DNA of 64,000 bases. It comes from Plantibacter sp. VKM Ac-2880 (GTDB taxonomy: Bacteria; Actinomycetota; Actinomycetes; Actinomycetales; Microbacteriaceae). Positions 44,119-53,761 of the stretch are shown in pieces. The notes beneath the pieces are model-generated. The model did no database searches, had not been told where the DNA came from, and worked only from the letters and a program-made list of their open reading frames with translations. Position 1 is the first letter of the stretch. Each line of letters opens with the position of its first letter. The stretch is taken from NCBI RefSeq assembly GCF_015351235.1, contig NZ_JADKSJ010000001.1, forward strand, positions 1,443,668-1,507,667, in the 5' to 3' direction. Position numbers and translations under genes: made by a program.

Positions 44119-44970
44119 TCAGTCGAGCCGGTCCGGGTCGGTGCCGGTGCGCTCGCCGTTCTCCAACGCCGAGATCGCGGCGAGGTCGTCGTCGTCGAGC
44201 GTGAAGTCGAACACCGCGAAGTTCTCGGCGATCCGCGCCGGCGTGGCCGACTTGGGGATGACGATGTTGCCGAGCTGAAGGTGCCAGCGCAGGACGACCT
44301 GCGCGACCGTGCGGTCGTGCTTGCGGGCGATCGCCCCGAGGTCGCTCGTAGCGTCGGAGCCGTCAACAGCGGGCGTGAAGAACCGGCCGCGGGCGAGCGG
44401 CGACCAGGCCTCCGTCGCGATGCCGTGAGCGGCATTGACGGCACGCAGTTCGCGCTGGGGGAGGAAGGGGTGCAACTCGATCTGGTTGACCGCCGGCGCG
44501 ATCTCGGCGGATTCGAGGAGGCGTTCCAGATGACTGCGGTGGAAGTTCGAGACGCCGATGGAGCGGGCCCGCCCCTCGGCCCGGAGCCGTTCGAGTGCGC
44601 GCCAGGTCTCGCGGTAGCGGTCCTGCTTCGGCGCGGGCCAGTGGATCAGGTAGAGGTCGACGCGATCGAGGCCGAGGAGCTCGAGACTCGTGTCGAACGC
44701 TCGGAGCGTCTCGTCGTAGCCCTGATCGGTGTTCCAGACCTTGGTCGTGACGAACAGCTCGTCGCGGGGGAGTCCGGACTCGCGGATCGCCACGCCGGTG
44801 CCCCGTTCGTTCCCGTAGAGCGATGCGGTGTCGATGTGCCGGTACCCGACCTCGAGCGCGGTCCGGACGATGTCCGTGCTGGCGGCGTCCGCGACCTTGT
44901 AGACGCCGAAGCCGAGTTGGGGGATGGAATGCCCGTCGTTGAGGACGACGGTCGGGGTGGTGGCTGCCAT
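44119..44970 (-). CDS. Aldo/keto reductase
   Basis: A 283-residue NADPH-dependent oxidoreductase of the AKR5/DkgA type. The tetrad is visible: Asp and Tyr in YRHIDTASLYGNE (near 44-55), Lys in FVTTKVW near 77 and His in LIHWP near 110. RSIGVSNFHRSHLERLLE and VNQIELHPFLPQ are family signatures, and IVIPKSATPARIAEN binds the NADPH phosphate. It reduces carbonyls such as 2,5-diketo-D-gluconate or methylglyoxal; the true substrate is not evident. It is divergent from the FMN reductase gene with a 47-bp gap. Confidence 0.93.
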   Translation of the reverse strand: MAATTPTVVLNDGHSIPQLGFGVYKVADAASTDIVRTALEVGYRHIDTASLYGNERGTGVAIRESGLPRDELFVTTKVWNTDQGYDETLRAFDTSLELLGLDRVDLYLIHWPAPKQDRYRETWRALERLRAEGRARSIGVSNFHRSHLERLLESAEIAPAVNQIELHPFLPQRELRAVNAAHGIATEAWSPLARGRFFTPAVDGSDATSDLGAIARKHDRTVAQVVLRWHLQLGNIVIPKSATPARIAENFAVFDFTLDDDDLAAISALENGERTGTDPDRLD

Positions 44971-45017
44971 GTCACCAGTATCCTCGACAGGGCACCGTCG
45001 CCGTCGAAAGGGAGCCC

Positions 45018-45584
45018 ATGCCGCACCTCATGATCGTCACCGGAAGCGTTCGCGCCGAGCGGGTCGGGGGTGCCGTCGCCGACTGGGTCGTGGGCGTGGC
45101 CGGCGCCGACGCGCGGTTCACCGTCGACGCGGTCGACCTCCGCGAGCTGGCGCTGCCGTTCATGGACGAACCGGCGCATCCTCGGAAGCGCGCGTACACG
45201 AAGCAGCACACGATCGCGTGGAGCGAGCGGGTCGACCGGGCGGACGCTTTCGTGTTCGTGACGCCCGAGTACAACTACAGCTTCGCACCGGCACTGAAGA
45301 ACGCACTCGACTACCTGATGCACGAGTGGGCGAGGAAGCCCGTCGGGATCGTCAGCTATGGCGGGCTGTCCGGTGGGACGAGGGGCGTGGTCGCGCTGCG
45401 GCCCGTGCTCCAGGCCCTCGGTCTCGTGAGTACGGGTGCCAACGTCGAGATCCCGTACGTCGCCCGCCAGATCGCCGACGGGGTGTTCTCGCCGAACGAC
45501 CGTCAGTCGGCGGTGCTGCCGATGCTGCTCGACGAGGTGTCCGCCCTCGATGGAGCGCTCGCGCCGCTGCGCTCCGCCGACTGA
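45018..45584 (+). CDS. NADPH-dependent FMN reductase family protein
   Basis: A 188-residue flavodoxin-fold protein, ATG after AAAGGGAG. The FMN phosphate loop is TGSVRAERVGGAVADWV near residue 8, and PEYNYSFAPALKNALDYL near 82 is the family hallmark. SYGGLSGGTRG near 112 contacts the flavin. Members reduce quinones, azo compounds, chromate or FMN using NAD(P)H. It is divergent from an aldo/keto reductase, which hints at a redox-stress or detoxification pair. It converges on an MFS gene 21 bp away. Confidence 0.92.
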   Translation: MPHLMIVTGSVRAERVGGAVADWVVGVAGADARFTVDAVDLRELALPFMDEPAHPRKRAYTKQHTIAWSERVDRADAFVFVTPEYNYSFAPALKNALDYLMHEWARKPVGIVSYGGLSGGTRGVVALRPVLQALGLVSTGANVEIPYVARQIADGVFSPNDRQSAVLPMLLDEVSALDGALAPLRSAD

Positions 45585-45605
45585 CGGAGCCGCGGGCTGT
45601 CCCGC

Positions 45606-46814
45606 TCAGGACGGGTGCGTGTTGATCGGCTCGGTGTCGGGGATGGGGCTCGCGTCGCGTCCGCGCAGGTCCGGGTGCCAGCGGTGACCGACCCAGGGGA
45701 TCACGAAGCCGAAGAGCGCGAAGACCCCGGCGACCCAGAACGCACCGACGGCTCCTGAACCGTCGATGAGGAACCCGGCGGCCGCGGATCCCATGGCCGC
45801 TCCGATGAGCTGACCCGTACCGACCCAGCCGTAGGCCTCCGCCGTGTCGCTGAACTTGACGCTCGCCGAGACGATGGCGAACAGCACGGCGAGGGCCGGG
45901 GCGATGCCGATCCCGGCGACGAAGAGCGTGACCGACAGCCACCAGGCGTTGAGGAAGAGGCTGGCGACGGCGAGTCCGGCGAAGACGATGAAGATGCGGC
46001 GGGCCAGCGCGTATGGGCCGATGGGGGTGTGTCCGAGGGCGAGACCGCCCGCGAGGGACCCGACCGAGAAGATCGCGAGGACGATGCCCGCTTCGAGGCC
46101 GTCGTGGCCGAACGTCGCGACGACCCCCGCCTCGACGGCCGAGCAGGCGCCGATCAGCAGGAAGCCCACCACCGTGGCGAGGAGGACCGGCGGACGCTTG
46201 AGCACCTGACCGAGCTTGCGACGACTCCTCGGGATGCGGACCCGACCGACCTCGGGGGAGGAGATGAACCACAGGCAACCGACGATCATGATGGCGGCGG
46301 CGAGGACGATGCCCCAGACGGTGCCGACCTGCGTGGAGACGAAGGTCGTCACGACGGGCCCGAGGACCCAGATGATCTCCTGGGCCGAGGCGTCGAGCGA
46401 GAAGAGCGGCGTCAGCTGCTGGGAGGTCACGAGCTTCGGGTAGATGGTGCGCACGGCGGGCTGCACCGGCGGGGTGCTGAGGCCGGCGACCAGCCCGACC
46501 CCCATGTACGCCGGGACGCTCATGGGCACGAGGGCGATGGTCGTGACCGAGACGGCGCAGACCACCAGCGTCAGGAGGAGCACCTTGCGGATGCCCCACA
46601 CACCCATCCACCGACTCGTCAGCGGGCCGGCGATCGCCTGGCCGATGCTCGTCGCGGCGAGGACGAGTCCGGCTGCGCCGTAGGACCCGGTGACCTGCTC
46701 GATGTGCAGGAGGAACGCGAGCGAGAGCATCCCGAACGGGAAACGAGCCGTGAGCTGCGCAGCGATGATCCGGGCGACGCCGGGGGTACGAAGAAGGTCA
46801 CGGTAGCTGCTCAC
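45606..46814 (-). CDS. MFS transporter, drug-efflux-like
   Basis: A 402-residue, 12-TM protein with GTG start at 46814. SIGQAIAGPLTSRWMGVWGI is the loop after TM2 in a degenerate form, and LVAGLSTPPVQPAVRTIYPK lies near TM4-5. A short basic cytoplasmic loop (RIPRSRRKLGQVLKRPP) separates the halves. It is of the MFS type often labelled as arabinose or drug exporters; no specific substrate can be given. It is divergent from the nrd cluster with a 354-bp gap. Confidence 0.85.
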   Translation of the reverse strand: MSSYRDLLRTPGVARIIAAQLTARFPFGMLSLAFLLHIEQVTGSYGAAGLVLAATSIGQAIAGPLTSRWMGVWGIRKVLLLTLVVCAVSVTTIALVPMSVPAYMGVGLVAGLSTPPVQPAVRTIYPKLVTSQQLTPLFSLDASAQEIIWVLGPVVTTFVSTQVGTVWGIVLAAAIMIVGCLWFISSPEVGRVRIPRSRRKLGQVLKRPPVLLATVVGFLLIGACSAVEAGVVATFGHDGLEAGIVLAIFSVGSLAGGLALGHTPIGPYALARRIFIVFAGLAVASLFLNAWWLSVTLFVAGIGIAPALAVLFAIVSASVKFSDTAEAYGWVGTGQLIGAAMGSAAAGFLIDGSGAVGAFWVAGVFALFGFVIPWVGHRWHPDLRGRDASPIPDTEPINTHPS

Positions 46815-47168
46815 AAGGAGACCAGTCTATGGACCCGTTCGGACGTCCGCGACACGCCCACGACACGCCCAAGACGGCGGTCGGTGTCGGTGGTCCCGAG
46901 GAGAATTCCACCTGTGGATAGATATCCCTCACACGGGGGAGAAAAGGGCGTGAATCCGGGATTTTCGCGTCGCCGCCGAGCGTTGTACCCAGTGGAGAAC
47001 CGGTGGATAACTCGCCCGAAACGGTGGAGAACCCGGTGGAAAACTACAGGGCTGTAACTACTAGCCCTTGTGGTTGGCCTGAAGGTCGTCATCTATATGT
47101 AGTATTGGAACCCCGGCGCAGGACGCCGTGGGAATCACCAGGATTTAGAGGGGAAGGCACGAAGAGCT
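46815..47168. promoter_or_regulatory. nrd upstream region with DnaA-box-like motifs
   Basis: A 354-bp gap between the divergent MFS gene and nrdH. TGTGGATA at 46913-46920 and GTGGATAA at about 47003-47010 match the DnaA box TTATCCACA on the reverse strand in eight of nine bases. Weaker relatives (GGTGGAGAAC at ~47023, GGTGGAAAAC at ~47035) follow. DnaA links ribonucleotide reductase to replication in E. coli; here that is inference. Confidence 0.45.
47058..47105 (+). promoter_or_regulatory. Two NrdR-box-like sites
   Basis: Site 2 at 47090-47105 contains CTATATGTAGT, close to the core of the NrdR box ACACTATATCTAGTGT. Site 1 at 47058-47073 (CTACTAGCCCTTGTGG) matches mainly in its flanks. They start 32 bp apart, three helical turns, the normal spacing for cooperative NrdR binding. 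The nrd operon is thus probably repressed by NrdR when dATP is high. Confidence 0.6.
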
Positions 47169-47402
47169 ATGGCAATCACGGTCTACACGAAGCCCAGTTG
47201 CGTGCAGTGCACGGCGACGTACCGCGCGCTCGACAACAAGGGCATCGAGTACAACATCCTCGACCTGTCGGTCGACGAGAACGCGCTCGAGCAGGTCAAG
47301 GCGCTCGGCTACCTCCAGGCGCCCGTCGTCATCACCGAGGAAGACCACTGGTCGGGCTTCCGTCCCGACAAGATCGAAGAGCTCGCTGCACGTCTGGCTT
47401 GA
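47169..47402 (+). CDS. nrdH: NrdH redoxin
   Basis: A 77-residue glutaredoxin-like protein with thioredoxin-like activity. The active site is Cys11-Val-Gln-Cys14 (KPSCVQCTAT), and WSGFRPDKIEEL near 60 is the NrdH-specific C-terminal motif that sets it apart from glutaredoxins. It reduces the class Ib ribonucleotide reductase NrdE using electrons from thioredoxin reductase. It is the first gene of nrdHIEF, starting about 64 bp past the second NrdR-like site. Confidence 0.97.
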   Translation: MAITVYTKPSCVQCTATYRALDNKGIEYNILDLSVDENALEQVKALGYLQAPVVITEEDHWSGFRPDKIEELAARLA

Positions 47403-47486
47403 GCCCTCGGTCGCAGGCGTCACCATGAGCCGGCTCCAGCAGCACCGCACCATCCGCCCGTCCGGAATCCGACGAGGAGGCCCACC

Positions 47487-47900
47487 GTGGAACCACGGCT
47501 GATCTACTTCTCCAGCATCTCCGGCAACACGCATCGCTTCATGCAGAAGCTCGATCTGCCCTCACTGCAGATCCCGCTGTATGCGAAAGACGAAGCCGTG
47601 CACGCCACGGCGCCCTACGTCCTCGTGACCCCCACCTACGGCGGGGGCAACGGCGACGGAGCGGTGCCCAAACAGGTGATCCGGTTCCTCAACGTCGAGG
47701 CCAACCGCTCCCTGATCCGCGGGGTCATCGCCGCCGGCAACACGAACTTCGGCGAGGCCTACGGTCTCGCCGGCGACGTGATCGCCAGCAAATGCAAGGT
47801 CCCGCACCTGTACCGCTTCGAACTCTTCGGAACCCAGGACGATGTCACCACCGTCCACAATGGATTGGAATCATTTTGGCAGCAGCGCCAGTTTCAGTGA
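47487..47900 (+). CDS. nrdI: NrdI flavodoxin
   Basis: A 137-residue flavodoxin-like protein, GTG start at 47487 after [21 protein letters not shown] near residue 8 binds the FMN phosphate and [20 protein letters not shown] near 48 is the family hallmark. NrdI supplies the oxidant (superoxide) that builds the dimanganese-tyrosyl radical in NrdF. Its stop overlaps the nrdE GTG (GTGA), so the two are translationally coupled. Confidence 0.97.
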   Translation: MEPRLIYFSSISGNTHRFMQKLDLPSLQIPLYAKDEAVHATAPYVLVTPTYGGGNGDGAVPKQVIRFLNVEANRSLIRGVIAAGNTNFGEAYGLAGDVIASKCKVPHLYRFELFGTQDDVTTVHNGLESFWQQRQFQ

Positions 47901-50029
47901 TCGACGCACCGTCGACGAGCCAGATGGACTACCACTCGCTCAACGCGATGCTCAACCTCTACGGCCCGAACGGCGAGATCCAGTTCGACAAGGACCGTGA
48001 GGCCGCGCGGGAGTACTTCCTCCAGCACGTCAACCAGAACACCGTGTTCTTCCACTCCCTGAAGGAGCGGCTCGACTACCTGGTCGAGAAGGAGTACTAC
48101 GAGCAGGCCGTGCTCGACAAGTACCCGTTCGACTTCATCCAGGACCTCAACGACCTGGCCTACTCGAAGAAGTTCCGCTTCCAGACCTTCCTCGGCGCGT
48201 TCAAGTACTACACCTCGTACACGCTGAAGACGTTCGACGGCAAGCGCTACCTCGAGCGCTTCGAGGACCGCGTCGTCATGACCGCCCTCGGCCTCGCCGA
48301 CGGCGACCAGCAGCTCGCGATCGCGCTCGTCGAGGAGATCATCGCCGGACGCTTCCAGCCGGCGACGCCGACCTTCCTCAACTCGGGCAAGGCGCAGCGC
48401 GGCGAGCTCGTCTCCTGCTTCCTCCTCCGTATCGAGGACAACATGGAGTCGATCGCCCGTGGCATCAACTCCGCGCTGCAGCTCTCGAAGCGCGGCGGCG
48501 GCGTCGCACTGTCGCTGTCCAACATCCGCGAGTCCGGCGCTCCGATCAAGCAGATCGAGAACCAGTCGAGCGGCATCATCCCCGTGATGAAGCTCCTCGA
48601 GGACTCCTTCAGCTACGCGAACCAGCTCGGTGCCCGTCAGGGTGCCGGTGCCGTCTACCTGAACGCGCACCACCCCGACATCCTGCGCTTCCTCGACACC
48701 AAGCGTGAGAACGCCGACGAGAAGATCCGGATCAAGACGCTGTCCCTCGGCGTCGTCGTCCCAGACATCACCTTCGAGCTCGCGAAGAAGGGTGAGGACA
48801 TGTACCTGTTCTCCCCGTACGACGTCGAGCGCGTCTACGGTGTGCCCTTCGGCGACATCTCGGTGAGCGAGAAGTACCACGAGATGGTCGACGACTCGCG
48901 CATCAAGAAGACGAAGATCAACGCCCGCGAGTTCTTCCAGACCATCGCGGAGATCCAGTTCGAGTCGGGTTACCCGTACATCGTGTTCGAGGACACCGTC
49001 AACGAGGCGAACCCCATCAAGGGCCGCATCAACATGTCGAACCTCTGCTCGGAGATCCTGCAGGTCAACACGCCGACCACGTACAACGAGGACCTCTCCT
49101 ACAAGGAGATCGGCAAGGACATCTCCTGCAACCTCGGATCGCTGAACATCGCGCTCACGATGGACTCGCCCGACTTCGGTCGCACCGTCGAGACCGCCAT
49201 CCGCGGCCTCACCTCGGTGTCCGACCAGAGCCACATCACCTCGGTGCGCTCGATCGAGGACGGCAACGACAAGTCGCACGCCATCGGCCTCGGCCAGATG
49301 AACCTGCACGGCTACCTCGCCCGTGAGCGGGTGCACTACGGCAGCGCCGAGGGCATCGACTTCACGAACATGTACTTCTACACGGTGGTGTTCCACGCGC
49401 TGCGCGCCTCGAACCTCATCGCGAAGGAGCGCGGCGAGACCTTCGAGGGCTTCGCCGACTCGAAGTACGCGTCCGGTGAGTTCTTCGACAAGTACACCGA
49501 CCAGGTCTGGGAGCCGGAGACGGCCCGTGCCCGCGAGCTGTTCGAGCAGGCCGGCGTGCAGATCCCGACGCAGGCCGACTGGGTCGCCCTCAAGGCGTCC
49601 ATCCAGGAGTACGGCATCTACAACCAGAACCTCCAGGCCGTGCCGCCGACCGGTTCGATCTCGTACATCAACAACTCCACGTCGTCGATCCACCCGATCG
49701 CGTCGAAGATCGAGATCCGCAAGGAAGGCAAGCTCGGTCGCGTGTACTACCCGGCGCCGTTCATGACGAACGACAACCTGGAGTACTACGAGGACGCCTA
49801 CGAGATCGGCGCCGAGAAGATCATCGACACCTACGCTGCGGCGACGCAGCACGTCGACCAGGGGCTCTCGCTGACGCTGTTCTTCAAGGACACCGCCACC
49901 ACGCGCGACATCAACAAGGCGCAGATCTACGCGTGGAAGAAGGGCATCAAGACCATCTACTACATCCGTCTCCGCCAGCTCGCGCTCGAGGGCACGGAAG
50001 TCGACGGCTGCGTCAGCTGCATGCTCTAA
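47897..50029 (+). CDS. nrdE: Class Ib ribonucleoside-diphosphate reductase, alpha subunit
   Basis: A 710-residue catalytic subunit. I choose the GTG at 47897, which overlaps the nrdI stop; ATG 47924 ([10 protein letters not shown]) is an alternative. It lacks the N-terminal ATP-cone of class Ia enzymes, as NrdE proteins do. Redox Cys lie in [12 protein letters not shown] and in the [11 protein letters not shown] segment with the thiyl-radical Cys; the C-terminal pair GCVSCML accepts electrons from Nrd[19 protein letters not shown] is a conserved active-site stretch. It reduces NDPs to dNDPs with NrdF. A hairpin repeat separates it from nrdF. Confidence 0.97.
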   Translation: MIDAPSTSQMDYHSLNAMLNLYGPNGEIQFDKDREAAREYFLQHVNQNTVFFHSLKERLDYLVEKEYYEQAVLDKYPFDFIQDLNDLAYSKKFRFQTFLGAFKYYTSYTLKTFDGKRYLERFEDRVVMTALGLADGDQQLAIALVEEIIAGRFQPATPTFLNSGKAQRGELVSCFLLRIEDNMESIARGINSALQLSKRGGGVALSLSNIRESGAPIKQIENQSSGIIPVMKLLEDSFSYANQLGARQGAGAVYLNAHHPDILRFLDTKRENADEKIRIKTLSLGVVVPDITFELAKKGEDMYLFSPYDVERVYGVPFGDISVSEKYHEMVDDSRIKKTKINAREFFQTIAEIQFESGYPYIVFEDTVNEANPIKGRINMSNLCSEILQVNTPTTYNEDLSYKEIGKDISCNLGSLNIALTMDSPDFGRTVETAIRGLTSVSDQSHITSVRSIEDGNDKSHAIGLGQMNLHGYLARERVHYGSAEGIDFTNMYFYTVVFHALRASNLIAKERGETFEGFADSKYASGEFFDKYTDQVWEPETARARELFEQAGVQIPTQADWVALKASIQEYGIYNQNLQAVPPTGSISYINNSTSSIHPIASKIEIRKEGKLGRVYYPAPFMTNDNLEYYEDAYEIGAEKIIDTYAAATQHVDQGLSLTLFFKDTATTRDINKAQIYAWKKGIKTIYYIRLRQLALEGTEVDGCVSCML

Positions 50030-50033
50030 CCCC

Positions 50034-51124
<1,091 letters not shown>

Positions 51125-51150
51125 TCACCAAGCACCTGCGCTGCATGCAC

Positions 51151-51187
51151 GAGGGCCGGATGGAATCCACGATTCCATCCGGCCCTC
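51151..51187 (+). terminator. nrd operon terminator
   Basis: GAGGGCCGGATGGAATC (51151-51167) and GATTCCATCCGGCCCTC (51171-51187) form a perfect 17-bp stem with a CAC loop, 26 bp after nrdF. Confidence 0.9.
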
Positions 51188-51215
51188 GGTCGTTTCCGGG
51201 GTCGATCGCTCGGCG

Positions 51216-51443
51216 TCAGCCGCCGAGGCTGCCGCCCATGCCGCCGGCCGCGGCGAGGAAGAAGTAGAAGAACGCCGTCACGCCCTGGACGACCGGGAAG
51301 AAGAGGACGGCGACGGCCGTCACGACGATCGTGATGATGACGGCGAGCGACACCAGGCTGACGACGCCGTTCCGTCCGGCGCTCGGAGCGTCGACGGGTT
51401 CGGCGACGAGCAGCTCGTCCATGGTCGCTTCGGTCGTGAGCAT
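51216..51443 (-). CDS. Small membrane protein (75 aa)
   Basis: ATG at 51443 behind AGGGAG. A soluble acidic N-terminus (MDELLVAEPVDAPSAG) is followed by one long or two short membrane segments (~27-65: VSLVSLAVIITIVVTAVAVL, then VVQGVTAFFYFFLAAAG) and a Gly-rich end. No family is recognised. It stands alone between the nrd terminator and a DoxX-like gene on the same strand. Codon bias supports it as real. Confidence 0.6.
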   Translation of the reverse strand: MLTTEATMDELLVAEPVDAPSAGRNGVVSLVSLAVIITIVVTAVAVLFFPVVQGVTAFFYFFLAAAGGMGGSLGG

Positions 51444-51561
51444 CGTTCTCCCTGGGTGTGCGGTGTTGTCGACCATACCTGCCGTGACGGGAGGAATCGT
51501 CGACTCGCCGGGGGATCGGGACATCCGGTCCCCGGCGGCGTCGGACGGGCCGTTCACGAGC

Positions 51562-51942
51562 TCAGCGGCGGGTGGACCAGAGCGCCCAGGCGATGAGCAC
51601 CGGCTGGAAGAAGAGGCGGGTGAAGCGTCGGCTGTCGGTGTCGAGGCCGAACGCGTCGCGGCGGTTGATCCACTGCGACAGGTTGCCGGGGAAGATCGCG
51701 GTGAAGAACGCCGCGGCCACGTTGCCGACCAGGTTCCGCTTGACGCCTGAGGCCAGGGCTGCACCCAGGGCGATCTCGACGACGCCCGATGCCAGCACCG
51801 TGGTGTCCTCGTCGATCGGCACCCATTCCGGAACCTGCGCCTGGAAGTCCTTGCGGGCGAAGGTCAGGTGGCTGATGCCGGCGAAGACGAGGGCGCCTCC
51901 GAGCAGCAGGCGGGCGGCGGTACGGGCTATCGATCCAGCCAT
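51562..51942 (-). CDS. DoxX-like membrane protein
   Basis: A 126-residue protein starting at ATG 51942 behind GAGGAC. About four hydrophobic segments; RLLLGGALVFAGISHLTFAR and VVEIALGAALASG fit the DoxX-like pattern, and the QWINRRDAFGLDTDSRRFTR loop is typical of this subgroup. DoxX-family members are small integral membrane proteins linked to redox homeostasis, but this subgroup is uncharacterised. It ends 118 bp before the next minus-strand gene's start. Confidence 0.75.
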   Translation of the reverse strand: MAGSIARTAARLLLGGALVFAGISHLTFARKDFQAQVPEWVPIDEDTTVLASGVVEIALGAALASGVKRNLVGNVAAAFFTAIFPGNLSQWINRRDAFGLDTDSRRFTRLFFQPVLIAWALWSTRR

Positions 51943-52051
51943 GCGGGGTCCTCTCGACGATGGTGATGTCACCACGCTATCCGCAGATCAGGGGGACGAC
52001 GCCGGTTCGGCCTGCACAGATGCTCAGCCGCCGAACCTCAGCCTCGCAACC

Positions 52052-52720
52052 TCAGCCGTCGATCTGCGAGTTCGCGTCGAGGCGGTGCCACGTGCGGTTG
52101 TGGTAGACGAGTGGCGCTCCGTCGAAGCTCGGGGTGAAGGCCGGGGTCGCCGGCGTTTGAGCCGCGGCGGCCGACTCGGTCCGGACCGTGTCCGCCGGCG
52201 CCTCTGTCTGCGCCTGCGACACGCTCGACTCGAGTGCGTGCACCGCGATGACCGTCGACGTCCCCGCCTCCATGCGGTTCACGATGCGCCCACGGATCCA
52301 CACGCCGTTGCCCGTGAAGTACGGCTCACCCGTCGGCAGGCGGTCCCAGATGGAGGTGTCGGCGAACCGGTCGATCCCGCTCGTCGCGCACAGCTTCGCG
52401 ATGTGGAGCTGCTCGGAGCCCAGTAGGTGGACGACGACCGTGTCGGAGGCGGTGATGGTCGGTGCGCTCGACGACAGCGACGAGACCGAGAACACGAGGA
52501 GGGGTGGCTCCGCGCTCACCGAGAAGACCGAGGTGGCCGTGAGCCCCACTGGTCCGGAACCGTCGTCCGCCGTGATGACGGAGACCCCGGCCGGGTGCTG
52601 CCTGAAGGCGGCCTTGAAGTCGTTGGGGGAGAGGGAGGCGAAACCGGTGGCGACCTCACCGCCGTCGACGGGGGACGGCAAGGCGGTCACGGAGGCGGCT
52701 GCCGGGTGGACTGAGCTCAC
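52052..52720 (-). CDS. Flavin reductase family protein
   Basis: A 222-residue FMN-binding split-barrel protein. FRQHPAGVSVITADDGSG and GLTATSVFSVSAEPPLLVFS near residues 40-78 form the flavin-binding core of the HpaC/ActVB-type family. The His-containing stretch near the C-terminus (LVYHNRTWHRL) is usual. A ~30-residue Ala/Thr insert lies at 170-200. These enzymes give reduced flavin to monooxygenases or carry out flavin-dependent reductions. No monooxygenase partner adjoins. It is divergent from the rhodanese gene. Confidence 0.88.
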   Translation of the reverse strand: MSSVHPAAASVTALPSPVDGGEVATGFASLSPNDFKAAFRQHPAGVSVITADDGSGPVGLTATSVFSVSAEPPLLVFSVSSLSSSAPTITASDTVVVHLLGSEQLHIAKLCATSGIDRFADTSIWDRLPTGEPYFTGNGVWIRGRIVNRMEAGTSTVIAVHALESSVSQAQTEAPADTVRTESAAAAQTPATPAFTPSFDGAPLVYHNRTWHRLDANSQIDG

Positions 52721-52891
52721 GGGGGATCCTTCGAACGGCTGTGGACGACTGGTGCGGCGACCGATTCGGCGGACGCTGCACAGGCTACGTTTCGCTCATC
52801 CGGGTGCCACTGCAACTCTGTTACCCGGTGTGACGGTGGACGGACGGATCCGCGGCGGCCGCCACCGCCCCTGCTGCGTACGCTGGGAGGT

Positions 52892-53743
52892 ATGCCCACC
52901 CTCATCGCACCGGACGACCTCGCAGCCCTGATCGCCTCGGAGACGCCGGTGCGCGTCCTCGACGTGCGGTGGCGACTCGACGCTCCGGACGGACGGCCCG
53001 CCTACCTCGAGGGACACCTCCCCGGCGCGGTCTACGTGGACCTCGACCATGAGCTGGCCGACCACGTGCCCACCGGACGGCAGCCGGTCGAGGGTCGTCA
53101 CCCGCTGCCCGGTCGCGATGCACTCCAGACGGCTGCGCGGTCGTGGGGGATCGACGACGGCGATGTCGTCGTGGTCTACGACGATCTGAAGAACCTGTCG
53201 TCATCGCGGGCCTGGTGGGTGCTGCGGAACGCCGGTGTCGCCGACGTCCGCATCCTCGACGGGGCGTTGCGGGCATGGACGGACGCCGGACTGCCCGTCG
53301 AACGCGGCGAGGTCGTGCCGGAGCCGGGCACGGTCACGCTGTCGACGGGTGTCCTTCCGAGCATCGACATCGATGGCGCCGCCACCTGGACGCGCGACGG
53401 CGGCGTGCTGCTCGACGCCCGCGCCGGCGAGCGGTACCGCGGGGAGGTCGAACCGGTCGACCCTCGCGCCGGCCACATCCCCGGTGCGATCAACACGCCG
53501 ACGACTGCCAACGTCGATGAGGCCGGCCGGTTCCTGTCGCCGGAGGCGCTCCGCGAGCGGTTCCTCGCCGCAGGGGTGACGGAGGGTGCAGCGGTGGCCA
53601 CGTATTGCGGCAGCGGCGTGACCGCGGCGCACAACGCCGTCGCCCTCACGCTCGCCGGCTTCGAACCCGTCCTGTACCCGGGCTCGTGGAGTCAGTGGGC
53701 GAACCACCCCGAACGCACGGTGGCGACGGGCCCCGACGCCTGA
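52892..53743 (+). CDS. Two-domain rhodanese-type sulfurtransferase
   Basis: A 283-residue protein with two rhodanese domains. The N-terminal domain has VRVLDVRWRLDAPDGRPAYL and HLPGAVYVDLD but no Cys at the active-site position (VVVYDDLKNLSS). The C-terminal domain has LLDARAGERYRGE, GHIPGAINTPT and the catalytic loop with Cys in ATYCGSGVTA near 235. This is the layout of thiosulfate/3-mercaptopyruvate sulfurtransferases, which move sulfane sulfur to thiol acceptors or cyanide. It converges on hrpA with an 18-bp gap. Confidence 0.93.
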   Translation: MPTLIAPDDLAALIASETPVRVLDVRWRLDAPDGRPAYLEGHLPGAVYVDLDHELADHVPTGRQPVEGRHPLPGRDALQTAARSWGIDDGDVVVVYDDLKNLSSSRAWWVLRNAGVADVRILDGALRAWTDAGLPVERGEVVPEPGTVTLSTGVLPSIDIDGAATWTRDGGVLLDARAGERYRGEVEPVDPRAGHIPGAINTPTTANVDEAGRFLSPEALRERFLAAGVTEGAAVATYCGSGVTAAHNAVALTLAGFEPVLYPGSWSQWANHPERTVATGPDA

Positions 53744-53761
53744 GCGCGTGCCGCGGGCTCG

